This document shows positions 1 through 12,804 of a stretch of DNA of 64,000 nucleotides, one piece after another (position 1 is the stretch's first letter; each line of letters opens with the position of its first letter). The notes under the pieces are model-generated. The model saw only the letters and a program-made list of their open reading frames with translations, was not told the DNA's origin and ran no database searches. The stretch is taken from positions 80,851,501 through 80,915,500 of the forward strand of contig NC_133540.1 of NCBI RefSeq assembly GCF_048773025.1, written 5' to 3'. Source of the stretch: Camelus bactrianus. Taxonomy: Eukaryota > Chordata > Mammalia > Artiodactyla > Camelidae. The translations under genes were made by a program, and so were the position numbers.

Positions 1-1385
1 GTGTTAATGCATCCATTTAACAAATTTGTATGTGCGTTCAGAGACATTTGGAATAGCAGAAAGGTTTCCTGATCACAGACACCTAAACTTTTGTTCACAA
101 CTACAGATCACAGTTTATGGTCTTGAACTACATGGTTCAATATTGCCTCCTAATTCCCTTCTCTCTTGATGGTGAAAGAGTTTGTAGCTCTGTAGTTGAT
201 CAGTCACTTGTGACTTTCTAGGACATACCCCTAGAGAATGTCCCTGGACACTTACAGTGATCTTATATACCAGCTGTCCAGAACAGTTCTGGACTGCCGA
301 CTACTGTCTATTGCACTTCATTTTATTCTCCAAAGTGTTCTGATAAAAATGATAAAATGTAGTCACTGTAACCCTTTTGAAGCCCAGCCTAGAGAATGTG
401 AATAATGTTTTAATAAGTGCTACAAGTTAAGAATTCAAAGATCCATTTTAGATATGAATGCTTCAGTAAATGTAAGATTGAAACCATTTTTCCTAAATTT
501 TATAGGTCTTCCCATTGAATTTAATTTGTAAATCTTGAGTAAAAAAGATAACAAATTTATGTTCCATATAATTTCATGATGTAGAAGATAATATTGGCAA
601 TTGTTTGCCTACATAGCACACTGAAATCCTATTGTACATATAGAGATTACTTCATTTAGCAATCTTAGTGGAATATAGAAATACTATCAGAAGCCAGATA
701 CATTTTCTAGCCTCTAGTTGCTAGAAAGAACCAGGCTCCGCTAATTGGCTGCATCTACCAAAGATCTCTGAAATTTAGGTGAGCCAACTAAAGAAAAAAA
801 ATAACTCATGAAATCCATTCTAGGAGAATGGTAGCTCCTTCAAAGATTTCCAGAAGCATTGGTGACATTCTGTTGGATTAGACTAGCTTTGGGGGTTTAT
901 TTTTAGCTCTATTACACATAAGTTTGTTTATCTGTCCATTTTAGAGATATTTAAAATGTTTCCATTAGCTTAGTCAGAATTGGTTTTTGTTTCAGCAATA
1001 ATGATATTAATTTTATGATAACTATAATAAATATCTTTGGTGATTTTTCTTAGTTGTGTTTCCTAAAAAAATAAATAAGTTGCAAAATGGACTGACAGGA
1101 AAGGGAGAAGAAAATGCAGTCAAGGTCAGATTTGAAATTTTTAAAGCAAATTTTTAAAGAAAATAACAAATCATGCAACCAGGATCATATTCAGACAGTA
1201 AGTTGTAGCTTAGACTGGTATGTTATTTATTACTTCTTAATATTATTTATCAGATAAACTTTCCCAAATCCAGACATGTGAAAAATAGCATTTGTTTATG
1301 TCTTAATTAATTAGAATATCTTATAGGACAAAGGAGATGTTTCAGAATCACATTTCCATTTGAAATTTGAAACTCTTCCATGAAC
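1..1385. other. Unrecognised AT-rich sequence, no gene seen
   Basis: I see no coding frame, RNA gene or repeat that I can name here. The sequence is AT-rich and CpG-poor, as expected for intergenic or intronic mammalian DNA. Confidence 0.5.
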
Positions 1386-1515
1386 TGGGCTTTTCCAAAG
1401 GATCTACCTCTCTGAACTTGTTTCCTTTTCTATTAAGTTTGAGTAATACTCACAGCAAAGAATTAATGAGATTAATTGAGGCATGTTTAAATAATCAAAT
1501 ATAGTACCTCATTTG
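1386..1515 (+). repeat. MIR SINE fragment
   Basis: The core and 3' part of a mammal-wide MIR can be followed: 'acctctctgaact' matches the 'acctctctgtgcctcag' stretch, then a diverged 'taaaatggg' region, then 'aatgagattaattgaggc' for the 'gattaaatgagataatgc' block. MIRs are ancient tRNA-derived SINEs, so high divergence is expected. Orientation is plus. Confidence 0.6.
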
Positions 1516-4500
1516 TTAACTTCCCTTCCTCTTGCTTTTTTTCAAAAGCAAATTTGAAGTAATTTTAATTTAACAGCAAATTGAAGACTTACTCTGATTT
1601 CATTTAAAATGCTAATTAGATAACATTTTGTACACACAATTAGCATTATATTAATATTTTATTTTTATGGTATTAGAGTCAGGATGAGTCACTACCTTCA
1701 TGTTTCAACTTGTCAGAGTAAAGGTTAAATTTTTGAAATATGTGTAATATTTCAATTATATCATTTGCTTATTTGTTCATTTATCCTTAATCAAATATTT
1801 CTTGTTGTTACACTTCTTGAATAACTTCATATGTTCTACCAACTTCAGTAATACTTAAACATTCCAGTGTTTGCTTTCTCCAAATCAACTTCCCTTTTCT
1901 GTTATTTCTTTTTTTTTTAAATTTGATTGACTCATTTGTGAAACCCAGCTCTTTGTCATGTCCCAAATCATAAGACGGTCATTTTTTAAACCAGAAATGT
2001 TTAATTATTTTATTATGAGGCTCTTTCTTCGGAAATAACTGTACTTTGCTTCTTCTAAGTTGGAAGAATTTATTCTATTTGCCATTTGATTAAAGGAAAA
2101 CATATCATAATACTAATGACTGAGATATGTTTAGGAGCTGTATTTCAAAGCTTTGCCTAATTCCATTATAAATGAAAGTCACTATAAATATCATGCTTAC
2201 CAGTGAGTAAACAGAGTCAAATCAAATGGTAAGAATTTTTCTGGCTGAAATTTTTATTTATTTCAGGAATGTGAAATAAAATCCATTTTTTATCCATGCT
2301 TACAGTTTAAGATATTTGTTTTTTTTTATTTCATATAATTTTATTTTATGTAAATAATCTCCATTAAACTAAAATATCCATGATAATCAGAATTCCTTAT
2401 ATGAAAAGACAGAAAGTATTTAAATTGAAAAGATGAGCATTGTTTTAAAACCACCATGTTCAGAGGGCATAAGAATGACTGGAGGGGTAAATTACATGCT
2501 CTGGTTTTGAGAGATGTAAATGATTGATTTCAGTCACATCACTGTAGATGGAGTCAATAGTGATAGGACTGCGGCTGCATAGGAGGGTCATAAGCGGGAC
2601 CCTGGCAGTGTATTCCAAAAGGCCTTCAGGAAACAAGCCCCAGAGGAGCTGTCCATCTGGAGAATGATGGAAGCTTTGTTTTAAAAAACTATTCAGTGAC
2701 TGCATGAATTGAATACGACACTAAAAACACAGTATATGGACTGATCCATCCTTATGGAACAATTTGCATTATTGCCCTTGTCCATACTTGCCTCAAGGAC
2801 CTTTTGGGAGTGATCTACTATCTCAGCTGTGGTCACAGATTTGCATATTCATACAAATTCATGGGAATTAACATGCTGTGGACTAGCTTTCCGCAAATAT
2901 CAAGACTCTTTTGAGTTATCTCAGGATCTTGTAAAACATAGTTCCTACTTCAGGTGAGTCAGGGGTGAGGTTTAAGTACTCTAAGCAAGCTCCAGGGTGA
3001 CACTGGCATTTCTAATCCATAGGTCACTTGGTTCAAAGCTTGTCTGAGTAGCAAGCAAGGTTGAAAGGAATCAAGAAACATAATATAAAAGAAAACTGAA
3101 ATAAAAGAGATACTTTATCATTACACTGAACCACAGAGACCAAAATGTGGAGCCAACATGAAAATACTCTCCTTCTCCCTTTCCAGGTTCCCTTTTCCCT
3201 CTTCTGGCTTAACTTGTTTTATTTATTTCTTACATGGGAATAGCTATTGATTTACCAGTTTAGAAAACTAATAATCTCTTACTTACAGGTACATGATAAA
3301 TCATTAATTAAGATCAATAGTAAATTAAAAGTTCTTCTTATGTAAGATTTATCCATCTTCTGTATGTAGTAAAATCATCAAGTGAGAAACCTGGAGCAAT
3401 TATTTCAAAATCTATCCCATTATTTACCATTTAGGTGATGTTAAGGAAGTGAGTTATTTTTTGGTTTTGCTTCTGTTTCTCTAGATACAAAATGTTAAAA
3501 ATGCTGTGTGCACTAAGTGATATCATGCAGGTAGTGTCTGCTGCAAATCTGATACTTAGTCCATGTCTCTGTCCAATATTTCTTAAACTATCTTTAAATA
3601 TTGTGTTCTTTGATAATCCTCAAAGTATTGTGACACAGATCATAAGAATATTTTTTCCTTAACTTCATTTTAAATCAGTGCAGTTTTGGAAAAAAATTTA
3701 TTTCTGATTAATTGCTACTTTATTTAGCAAAGTGGTTTTTAAGAAATGTCTAGGTATCTAAGAAGAATTAGTCATCTTTAAGCTTTAAAAATCTCATTGT
3801 AGCCACTATATCCCTCTCAAAACAGAAAACAGTTTCAGGACAAAACTCACCTCTAATCTTTAAATGATTCACTGTTTAAAAAAATTACAGAGAAGAGAAC
3901 GCCTTTGCAACATGTTGATGACTAACATACTTGGTATTTTTTGGGTGCTCATTCAACCTCTCTATGTGAAATAATTATCAGGTGCTTAACCTGGTACCTG
4001 ACAGTAATATTTTCAGAGCCATTATTTATCAACTATATGAATTATATACACATGGAAAGTTACTTCTTGTTGTCAGTGGACTCTGGCAAGTAAACCTGGA
4101 CCTGGCTACTCGTTCATACTCAGGAAATCAGAGGAAAGAAGTCTTTGTAGATCTATTTTTACATTTTGAACATTTTCTCTCTTTCCCCTCAACATAATAT
4201 TATAAATTGAACAAAATACACTAAAGACATAACAAAACAAAATTGTGGATTTCTTTCGTGAAGAACAAGGGAGATACTGCCTTATCAACTCATAATGCTA
4301 TCATCTCAACGCATAACAGCCATGGACTCTAGCTAAATTTATCAAATCACGTATGTGGATTCCAAATGCAAATGTGTCCATAATGTGATTTTGAACTAAA
4401 TTTGTTCAGTTTAATTATAATTAAATAAGCACTTTAAGGGCTTTTGTTATAATGTATGTAAAGGATTTTAAATATGAGACCATCTGAATTTATGGCATTA

Positions 4501-5930
4501 TTGTTGGAAAATTTATTCTCTATTTACAATATTAAATAAATCAAAACATTTCAAGGGTAAATAAATAAAGGAGGCATCAGAATTTTGTAGAGTAAATTTG
4601 AGGAAAGCAATTCTTCTCATAGAAATTAATTTTATAAGCCAATACTTAAAGGCTGATCTTTGGATAATTTGAAAAACAAAACAAAAACAATGGCCAAAAT
4701 CTCCAGTATAAGAACCCTGATGCAAGGAGTAGGTACCTAGGCAAATTTCCAGTGTTAACAAAATTGAGGTTCAGAAACACAAAATAGGAAAGGACTCCAC
4801 TTCCAAAGACCTCAGAAACTAGAGGAAAATGAACCCAGAAAGTCCCCCTTAGTCTTACTGGTTAAGATTTATAACCCATGTCTGAGTAACAAGCAAGTAG
4901 AACTTATGTTAGGATTCCTGTATATCTTTTGATGTTCATTTTATATAATTATGCATAGCAAACTGTGTGAGGCTCTAGTGAGAGTATAGGTTCATTTATT
5001 CTCAACAGGTTCACTAAGGACTTTACAAAGTCATCATAAGAGATATCTCCACTTTCTAAGGAGATATGGAACCAGGTGGAAACCTTATCTAGAGACTTCT
5101 TGATGCATGTTGTCTGTCATTCCAAGCTGTGCTATCATTCCAAGTGTGCTACAGGCTCATTGTTTGCAGATCCATTTGGTATTGGCATAGGCCCATATTT
5201 AAAGTCCATTTAATTGCAGAAGAGTTATTATTTGAATATTATGAAAATTTGCTTCTCTCTAGTAGTCAAATAAATGATTTTCTCCTGATTCATGTCCTAT
5301 TAGGGTATTTCAGTTGGATCTTATCTCCTGTAACTTGATATACTTTGCAGTATTCTGCATCTGAATACTCTGTCCAAATGGTACATATCTCCATAAGAAA
5401 GGACTATTGTATCTCTTTTGTTGACAAAAAAGGCAATTTCCCAAATAGGGACAAATCTAGGCATGGAACTCTCTTATTCTACTAGGAAGAAACAGAGCTC
5501 TTCAACTCTTCTTTTGTAAAACTACCAAGCATTCTGTGGGGATTAACATTTCTTTTCTCTCTTATTTCATTATCTTACGACTTATGTAATTTGTAGAATA
5601 GAAAGAATGCATCCATTTAATATCTTTCTCTGTATGCTTCCTCATCAACAAATTGAGGACAATACTGTATTTCAATGAATTGAATATACTATTACTGTAA
5701 TGCACATCATTATGTACCACAGAGAAAGACAAAAGCAACCAATTAAATTATTACACTACACATCACCAACAGTATTGGATATGTTAATCATTTCCATAAA
5801 TCTATTGCTACTTTGAAATGTCTTTCAAATATTCAAGGTGTTTGGCAATTTCTCTTGCCTTTAGTAGCACTGCTTCGTCCGTGATAGGAATCCTTCTGTG
5901 TTTCAGGAATAAAGAATCATACAACCTCAA
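1516..5930. other. Mostly unrecognised AT-rich stretch
   Basis: About 4.4 kb with no convincing gene. A weak MIR lies at 3425-3570. The minus-strand open frame at 2460-2705 (81 codons) lies in slightly more GC-rich sequence but matches no family I recognise, and I see no splice or promoter context for it. Other short frames here look like chance. Confidence 0.5.
3425..3570 (+). repeat. Probable MIR SINE fragment
   Basis: The order of blocks resembles MIR: 'aggaagtgagttatt' for 'gcaagttacttaacctc', 'tctgtttctctagataca' for 'tcagtttcctcatctgta', then 'aaaatgttaaaaatgctg'. It is diverged, and the call is made from memory of the consensus. Confidence 0.45.
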
Positions 5931-5931
5931 A

Positions 5932-6078
5932 GCCGTGATTCTCAAATTTTAAGCATCCAAATCACCTGAGGAGCCTACTAAAAAGTAGATTCTAGTTTAC
6001 CAGGTCTGAATGAAGCCTACGACTCTGCCTTTAAAACAAGCTCCCAGCTATCTGGGACCACACTTTGAGTAGAAAAGG
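5932..6078 (+). mobile_element. MER5A-type nonautonomous hAT-Charlie element
   Basis: Nearly full length. It starts with 'gtgattctcaaatttt' (consensus 'cagtggttctcaaact'), continues through 'atcacctgaggagcc', and ends with 'gaccacactttgagtag', the inverted copy of the start. These terminal inverted repeats and a length of about 150 bp fit MER5A, a eutherian-wide internally deleted hAT transposon with no coding capacity. Confidence 0.8.
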
Positions 6079-6648
6079 TGTAACACACTTGGTTGAGTCT
6101 TCCAAGGAAATAAGGAATTGTGTCATTTTTCAAATGGCAAATATTTGCTTAACTATTTCTTTTTCACAGATGTTCTGTTTCTGTGTCCTTCCGGATATAA
6201 AGTAACTTTCTATTTCAATGTTAACCCAGAGGTTATTGTTTATGAAGTACTCTAAACAAATAGCATACCAAGAGCCTACCTAGTTCAACTGAAATGACAG
6301 CGGCTGGAAAAGCTTTAGCCAATGTTGTGCCACGGAGTGACAGTGGTGAACTGCCCCTGAGACTTATGCTTCTTGAGAGCAAGGGCAGTTGAGAAATCCC
6401 CGTACCATCTTGTGTTCCGAGGAACAGGCTCACCCTGCCCTCTCATATTCCAGCATGGAAATCACCTCCCTTCTTCCCCAGGATGCCCTGGCTTCCCTGC
6501 CTCAGTAAGACACCAGGTCTTCTTCCTCTACTCCGAGGCCATCCTCAGTAATGACCACGCTCCCTACTGCAGCAGCCGGGATGTAGTCTGCCTAATTGTT
6601 TAGCTCATACTGTCTCTCATAGCAGGCAGTTTCTATTTTCAGACTATC

Positions 6649-6782
6649 GCACAGTGGATAAATACACGGACCCTAGAGTCAGATTAATTAGTTTTTCATC
6701 CTGGCTTTCCTGCTCATTAGCTGTGTAACCTTACACAAGACATTAAAACTTCCTAAACCTCCAAATCTCCATTTCAATGTGA
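6649..6782 (+). repeat. MIR SINE
   Basis: A good MIR match: 'cacagtggataaatacacgg', a 'ctagagtcaga' block, then 'attagctgtgtaaccttaca' and 'aacttcctaaacctc'. The 3' half runs into the next repeat. Plus orientation. Confidence 0.85.
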
Positions 6783-6814
6783 CTAAAAGCAGGAGAGTAA
6801 AGTATTTTTATCCG

Positions 6815-7290
6815 ACTACATCACTTTCCTACTCAAAAACCTGGGAGCTTCCATTCACTCCACTTAGTGAAAATCGCAAACCCATTCCTAGGGCTTGGCT
6901 GCCCCTTGAAATGGTCCTCCCTCCTCTCCCCTCCCCTCCATAACAATCTGCTTCTGCTCACTCTACTCATGTCAAAATGGCCTTTTCTTCCATCTGGGGA
7001 ACTCCTGAAGCCATTTCCCATATATCTAGGCTTTTCCCTGTGCTGTTCCCTCCTTCCTAGGTGTTCCACACGTACTGCCATGCTTGGCTTCTCCTCACCA
7101 CTCTAGTCTCTGCTATAATGTCACGTTCTCAAAAAGGTCGAATCCTTTCCCTGAAATCCCTACCTGAAATACCCTTTTCCCCTCACCACTATCTATTCCC
7201 TTCCTACATGATAACACTTCCATATCTGTAATTCTAATGGTTTCTTTACTGCTTGTTTCCTCTTAAGAATGTAAGCTCTAAATGAAGCAA
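6815..7290 (+). repeat. L2 LINE 3' fragment
   Basis: Sense-strand L2 3' region. The recognisable blocks, in order, are 'ccctgtgctgttccctcctt', 'cttctcctcaccac', 'ctctgctataatgtcacgtt' (consensus 'ctgctcaaatgtcacctcct'), 'cctttccctgaaatccc' and finally 'aagaatgtaagctcta' (consensus 'agaatgtaagctccatgagg'). L2 died out before the eutherian radiation. The open frames on both strands here (6833-7106) are incidental. Confidence 0.82.
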
Positions 7291-7345
7291 CTTACAAAAT
7301 TGATGGGCCCAGTGAAAAATGAAAATTTGAGGCTTCTTGATCAAA
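7278..7345 (+). repeat. Short DNA-transposon-like fragment, family unresolved
   Basis: The block 'gatgggcccagtgaaaaatg' followed by 'ttgaggcttcttgatcaaaa' resembles a common mammalian repeat with 'gtgcaaaatgaaaatgtggg'. I recall it as a hAT-class element but cannot name it with confidence. Confidence 0.35.
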
Positions 7346-7349
7346 AACA

Positions 7350-8159
7350 AGCACTAAGCAAAGTTTTCTTCTTTTTTCTGTGATCTCTCTCTTTCAAATT
7401 TTCATGTTTTTTATCTGGTATCTAATGTAATTCTAAGTAAATATTTGTAATGTATTAGCATGAATTTTATAGTTCTTTTTATTGTGCAATGACATTTTAA
7501 ATGAAAATGTGGGAACATTTACCTCATGCAAAAAAAAAACAAAAAAACACAAAGAAATTAAATAGTTCATACATATCAATCTACCCAGAAGAGTGGAAAC
7601 ATTACACGACCCCACTCTTTTTATTTGACTTTTTGATACAGGCACATTCTACCAATACACTCCACCTTTGGCTTCCTGAAGGTAAGGAAGCACTGAAGGA
7701 AAAGGAACTATGGGTTACAGTATCTTCCCCTTTCCTTCTCTGCCAACATTTTCTGCATAAGTGGTTGGTGGCCTCCATAAGTTATTTATCTTGTTACTTG
7801 CTTTGAGTCCCACTGAATCTTTGTACATCAATGGTCCACCAGAATTCCAGGGTCAAGTAGCTTCATGAATGCTATACGTGAGTGGTATAGAAAGGAAACA
7901 TGCAGACTATATGTACCCTTCTGAGCATGTTTTCTTATTGCAGTTTCACATCAGCCTTCAAATACAAAATAGAAGCTCAGTAATAACATTACATATTTCA
8001 AGATGGCAAAATCAGAGATTTAAAACCAAGAGGGTGTTCTTCTGAACATGGGGGGACAGCAACCTGGCTCCATTAGCTCAGGAACCCTCAGACTGGTTCA
8101 TTTCTGTACTACTAATGACCAAATAATGCTTGGGCATGCAGAAAATGAATAACTATTAA
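7350..8159. other. Unrecognised sequence
   Basis: Contains an A-rich run near 7530-7550. The 101-codon plus-strand frame at 7501-7806 begins in that A-rich run and shows no domain. I see no gene. Confidence 0.5.
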
Positions 8160-9130
8160 AAAAATTTTTTTTTTAATTGAAGTATAGTCAGTTTACAATG
8201 TTGTGTCAATTTCTGGTATACTGCATAATGTTTCAATCATATATATACATATATATTCCTTTTCGTATTATTTTTATTATAGGTTACTACAAGATATTGA
8301 ATATAGTTCTCTTTGCTATACAGAAGAAATTGTTGTTTATTTTATATATAGTAGTTAGTATCTGCAAATCTCAAACTCCCGATTTATCCTTTCCAGCCTC
8401 CTTTCCCTCCGGTAACCATAAATTTGTACTCTATGTCTGTGAGTGTTTGTTTTGTAAATAAGTTCATTTGTGTCTTTTAATGATATCACATGGTATTTTT
8501 CTTTCTCTTTCTGGCTTATTTCACTTAGAATGACAATTTCTACATCCATTCGTGTTGCTGCAAATGACACTATTTTATTGTTTTTTATGCCTGAGTAGTA
8601 ATCTATTATATATATATACTCCATTATATATATTTTTTAGATATATATATGTATACACACACACCACATCCTCTTTATCCATTCATCTGTCGATGGACAT
8701 TTAGGTTGTTTCTATGTCTTTGCTATTGTAAATAGTGCTACTATGAACATTGGGGTGCATGTGTCTCTTTGGATAAGAGTGTTCTCCAAATATATGCCCA
8801 GGAGTGGGATTGTTGGATCATATGATAACTATTTTTAGTTTTTTAAGGAACCTCCATACTGTTCTCCATAATGGCTGCACCTATTTACATTCCTCCCCAA
8901 AGTGTAGAAGAGTTTCTTTTTCTCCACACCCTTTTCGACATTTATTATTTGTAGACTTTTTATTGATGGCCATTATGACAGGTGTGAGGTGATAACTCAT
9001 TGTAATTTGGATTTGCACTTCTCTAATAATTAGTGAAATTGAGCATCTTTTCATATACTTATTGGCCATCTGGATGTCTTCTTTGGAGAAATGTCTATTT
9101 AGATCTTCTACCCATTTTTCAAAATAAATA
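8160..9130 (-). mobile_element. 5'-truncated L1 LINE, ORF2 C-terminus plus 3' UTR
   Basis: The minus-strand L1 ends at the T-run near 8160-8172, which is its poly(A) tail on the other strand. Reading from 9130 down, the translation contains '[20 protein letters not shown]', '[16 protein letters not shown]' and 'YHLTPVIMA', the well-known C-terminal part of the L1 ORF2 endonuclease/reverse transcriptase protein. A lineage-specific 3' UTR follows. Everything 5' of this is missing, so the copy cannot move itself. AT and CA simple repeats have grown inside it at 8605-8665. The flanks 'aaatgaataacta' and 'aaataaatacat' could be a worn target-site duplication. Confidence 0.95.
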
Positions 9131-10441
9131 CATGAACATTTGTGGTGAGGTTTATATCCCACATGAATTCTTTGCAAGGTACTGGGTAAGTAGTAAGTTA
9201 GCTATTAATAATGCTGTTATTAGTAGTTGTTACATCATTATTACATATTAGATAATTTCTAAATTACTTCTGGAAAATGAACAGTATGTCTTGAATTAAA
9301 AATCTTCTTGCGCATTCACTCTAATTATAGGATTACTTGATGTGGATTGAAGGTGGGAAAATACAAATGAATTAATTAGACTTCTACTAGCCTCTCAAGT
9401 AGAAGTTTTGGTGAAATAGTAGATTCACTTACAATTTTAGTGGTAAAAAGAATACTTCTGGGTTAGATACAGTTTAATTACCTACATATACATTGTACTC
9501 AATGACACTAAGTAAATGTCATAACATGTATATTTGGTTTCTGAAAAACTTTAGCACTTCAATTTTACTACATAATTTGAGACTTAGAAGAAGCGGTGGT
9601 AAATTATTTTTGAGATCCTCCAACTCTGTTCCCAGGTGCTTTGCTATGAAGATATATCTAAAATCTTCTTTTATGGAAAATTTTCAAGGCTCAAAGCACT
9701 AGTACAGTTCATATTAGCACTAGATGGGGAGCAGTTATGCTGACATCTTCCATTTTTAAATAATTGAAAAGCCTAGATTCCCTTTATAAGCTTATTTCAC
9801 AGAAGGTGGAATTAAATATTTCAATCTTGCTGCTCACACATTTTTTTTTAGAATAATGTCAAATTAGGTTCTAAATAATTAGTCTACTAATATTTGCAGA
9901 ATATCTCTATGGTGAGTCAAAATAATTGGAATGAGAGGGAGTCAAGAAAGTATAAGACATTTTACCCTCATTCACATGATTTTTTAAAAAGACTATAATG
10001 AGATATTTCATGATAATGTACATTTAATAACCAGTGAATCATATTTAACTTAAGGTCTGGCCACTGTATCAAAGGGTAAATATGTAACAAACAAAACATA
10101 CAGCTGCTTAAAAATATGTAAGTTTACATTCCTCTCATATGACAGCCTAAGCATCCCAAGAATGATGTGGCAGCTGAACAAAGTTGGGGGCTGTAAGGAA
10201 AAAGAGGGGGGAAAAGTACTCAAGGGAAAACTATGCATTGTCTACAGTGTACCCTTCGGAGTAATTTGATACTGATTCTGTAGGAGCTATTTTACAGCTC
10301 TTTTAATTGTAGATAATTGACAACAGTATAAAATGACGCTTCTCTATACATACACAGATTTATCTGGTGTGAAAAGATAAACTATACTCTCCTACTTTTG
10401 CCCCTATTTTCACATTAACTATAATACTCCGGATTTATAAA
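9131..10441. other. Unrecognised AT-rich sequence
   Basis: No gene or named repeat seen. A short perfect inverted repeat (acttctact / agtagaagt, 9-bp arms, 9-bp loop) lies at 9380-9406. It is too small to assign to an element. Confidence 0.5.
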
Positions 10442-10970
10442 TGTCCTGTTGTTCAGATTCTCCTTTTGTAATAGAGAAGAACAATCTGACTCCATATTGC
10501 AACTGTTTCTTTTACTTTAACCTGTGTATTCTACTGTTTTTACTACAAGTTAAAAATGTTGCCTGTAGCCTGAAATATACAGGATAGCCCATTCTCAAGG
10601 CTCTAACCTTTAAAATTATAACACTTTTCCATTGTTATAAAAACAAAAAGTTGCAGAACAGAGAACAACCTTTGTCTTGTTGGAGATTTACAGGAACATG
10701 ATGACCTGACCTATGTGGATAGCTGTAAGAACAAAGGATTCTGACACCAAGAAGTTTGTAACAACTAACCACACTGCCTTACCCCTTTTAGTATAAAAGA
10801 AGCCTGAATTCTAACTCAGAGAAGACAGTTCTTTGGGATATTAGCCCTCCATCTTCTTGGTCTGCTGGCTTTCCGAATAAAGTAGCTATTCCTTGCCCAA
10901 CAACTTGTCTTTCAATTCACTGATCTGTAGTGTGGCGAGCAGTATGAGCTTGGACTGCATAATACTTTGA
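10442..10970 (+). mobile_element. ERV1-like solo LTR (fossil)
   Basis: LTR anatomy is clear. It starts with 'tgtcctgttg', has the ERV1-type block 'aacaatctgactccatattg', a TATA box 'tataaaag' at 10792-10799, a polyadenylation signal 'aataaa' at 10876-10881, and near the end 'gtgtggcgagcag' followed by 'gagcttggact', typical of gammaretrovirus-like LTRs of the MER4 group. I see no internal viral region next to it, so it looks like a solo LTR. The exact 3' end is uncertain by about 10 bp. Family assignment is by remembered motifs. Confidence 0.75.
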
Positions 10971-11049
10971 ACAATTAACACTTTACGAGTTTCCTCATTA
11001 ATGATTTAAATAAAATCATAAGTACATGTTGATTTGTATATCTGTAGAA

Positions 11050-11430
11050 GGGTCAGGATTTTACCTTCAAAGCATTATATTTTAACAGGACTCAGTATCC
11101 TTCTATCATCTCACTCTGCCATCCACAACACGTAACTTTTGTGTCGTAAACTACAATGTCTGTTCCAACTTCTACTCTCCTGTCCACATTCCATCCAGCA
11201 GGGCTTGGAGAAGGCAAAAGAGAGGGTAAGCCTTTTTCCTTTCTGGAGGTAGCACACCTTATGTCCACTCACTTCTCATTGTCCAGAATTAGGTCTTTCT
11301 TACTCACTGGCAACAGGGCTGGGATATGTTGTCATTACCAGCTCAGTCCTGGCCTAGCATCAAACTGAATTCTAATTACTAAAGGAAAAAAAGGGAGCAA
11401 CAAACATTGACCAATCATTGTCAGTCACTG
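11050..11430. repeat. Ancient mammalian repeat, family unresolved
   Basis: The order 'cttctactctcctgtccaca', 'tccactcacttctcattgtc' and 'gctgggatatgttgtcatta' resembles a mammal-wide repeat with a 'gctgggaaatgtagtct' block. I am not able to name the family. The 70-codon frame at 11156-11368 lies inside it and is not a gene in my reading. Confidence 0.35.
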
Positions 11431-11599
11431 CCACAAGTAGTTATATGGGGCGAACAAGACTGCCTTAATGTTCTCTTCAGCTTGACTAATCTTTTAAGTC
11501 TTCTAACTCTATGCACTTGATCTCCCTTTTCTTAGAGTATTTAACTTAGAAAATGTTTAACAGTAAATTCCTTTTCTACCCCTTTGAGATACAAACCTC

Positions 11600-12040
11600 T
11601 TTAAAAGTCTCTTGTCTGATCTACAACCCAACTATATCTTTCTCAAGGACCTAGGAACTATCTCTTTGAAATATAGTCACCAAAGAAGATAGACCCCCTA
11701 TCACCCAATCTCTGTGAAATGGTAGAGATCTCCAATGCATGGGCCAGTGCCATGAACAAACACAGACAGCATAATCAGAGAGGAAAGCATTTGCAAAACC
11801 AGAACTAACTCAATGGGATCCACACGTCCCAATGGTCTTTCTCTCTCCTACTATTCTCCAGTACTTTTGCAGTAGCTCAACCTCTGTCTTTTGTCTAGTA
11901 GAGTTGAGCTCAGACTGTGTTCTGGTCTCTTTCTCCTATTGCAGTAGCCTTGAATAAAGTCTCCCTTCCCCGTTTAACACTTTCCAGTGTAATTTTGGCT
12001 GTAATGGGGGGTTTGGATCAAGGAGGCATTACAACGTGCT
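11600..12040 (+). mobile_element. LTR-class fragment, probably ERVL/MaLR-like (fossil)
   Basis: The 3' part looks like an LTR. A pyrimidine-rich tract 'ctggtctctttctcctattg' is followed by 'ccttgaataaagtctccctt', with the polyadenylation signal at 11953-11958, and then 'gtttaacactttccagtgta'. This layout is common at the 3' end of ERVL-class LTRs. The 5' boundary is not resolved and no coding region is seen. Confidence 0.5.
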
Positions 12041-12554
12041 AAAATTATCTGCGAAGACATCTTCATGGAGAAGGGACCAACTTGTGTCTTAAGAGTTTAG
12101 TAGGACTTTCATAAATGGAAGGGTACAGAGATTCATTTTCCAAATTTAAAAATAGTGTACCATCTGGTAGAGAGAGAGTTTCTTCTGACACAACGATTCA
12201 ACTATATAAGATTCAAATAAACTCAGATGCAGGTAAGTTAGAAGAGCAGTAGCCTAGTGTTCATGACTGTGAACTCAACAGCTCATGTCCCTTCTGAGGA
12301 GGCAGCCCTGTTCGGTCCCATCTGGTTGCTATTATGTGGTCAGATTTCTTAATTTTTAGGAATAAACTGGACCACAGACTTTTATTCTGAACCTCAATTT
12401 TACCTATGTATAATCAGTTCAAAGTTAGAAAAATGTGTGGCACTCAACCAATCACTAGGTTACACAAAATTTGCTGTACTTTATGTCTTTTCAAATAAAA
12501 ACTAATATTTGAGGCATTAAATAATAGAAAGAGAGGTGTGTTTATTTGAGAAGT

Positions 12555-12715
12555 GAATTACTTCCTAATTTTGTCATTGTAGCAACTTAATTAATTTTTC
12601 TGAGTCTGGGTTCCCTCATCTGAAATCCAGATAATAACTATTACACAGGATTCCTTTGTTGATGTTGAGACAATGCACATAAAAGTATTTGGAACATGTC
12701 AAACATAATAAAAAG
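12555..12715 (+). repeat. MIR SINE
   Basis: Blocks in order: 'attttgtcattgtagcaac' region, 'tctgagtctgggttccctca' (consensus 'cctcagtttcctcatctg'), 'ccagataataactattacac', then 'ttggaacatgtcaaacataa' for the 'cagtgcctggcacatagta' block. Confidence 0.7.
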
Positions 12716-12804
12716 TATGAGTGACAGAAGAGTTCCTAATAGAAATTATACATGTTGACATAGCCATCTGTCTGATGCCCTTACAAAAGACATACAAAAT
12801 CCTG

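Noticed and set aside
8881-9177. 98-codon minus-strand protein-coding gene
   Set aside because: The translation is the C-terminal part of L1 ORF2 in a 5'-truncated element.
10442-12040. One provirus with paired LTRs at 10.4 and 11.6 kb
   Set aside because: The two LTR-like sequences differ in their motifs and no retroviral internal region lies between them.
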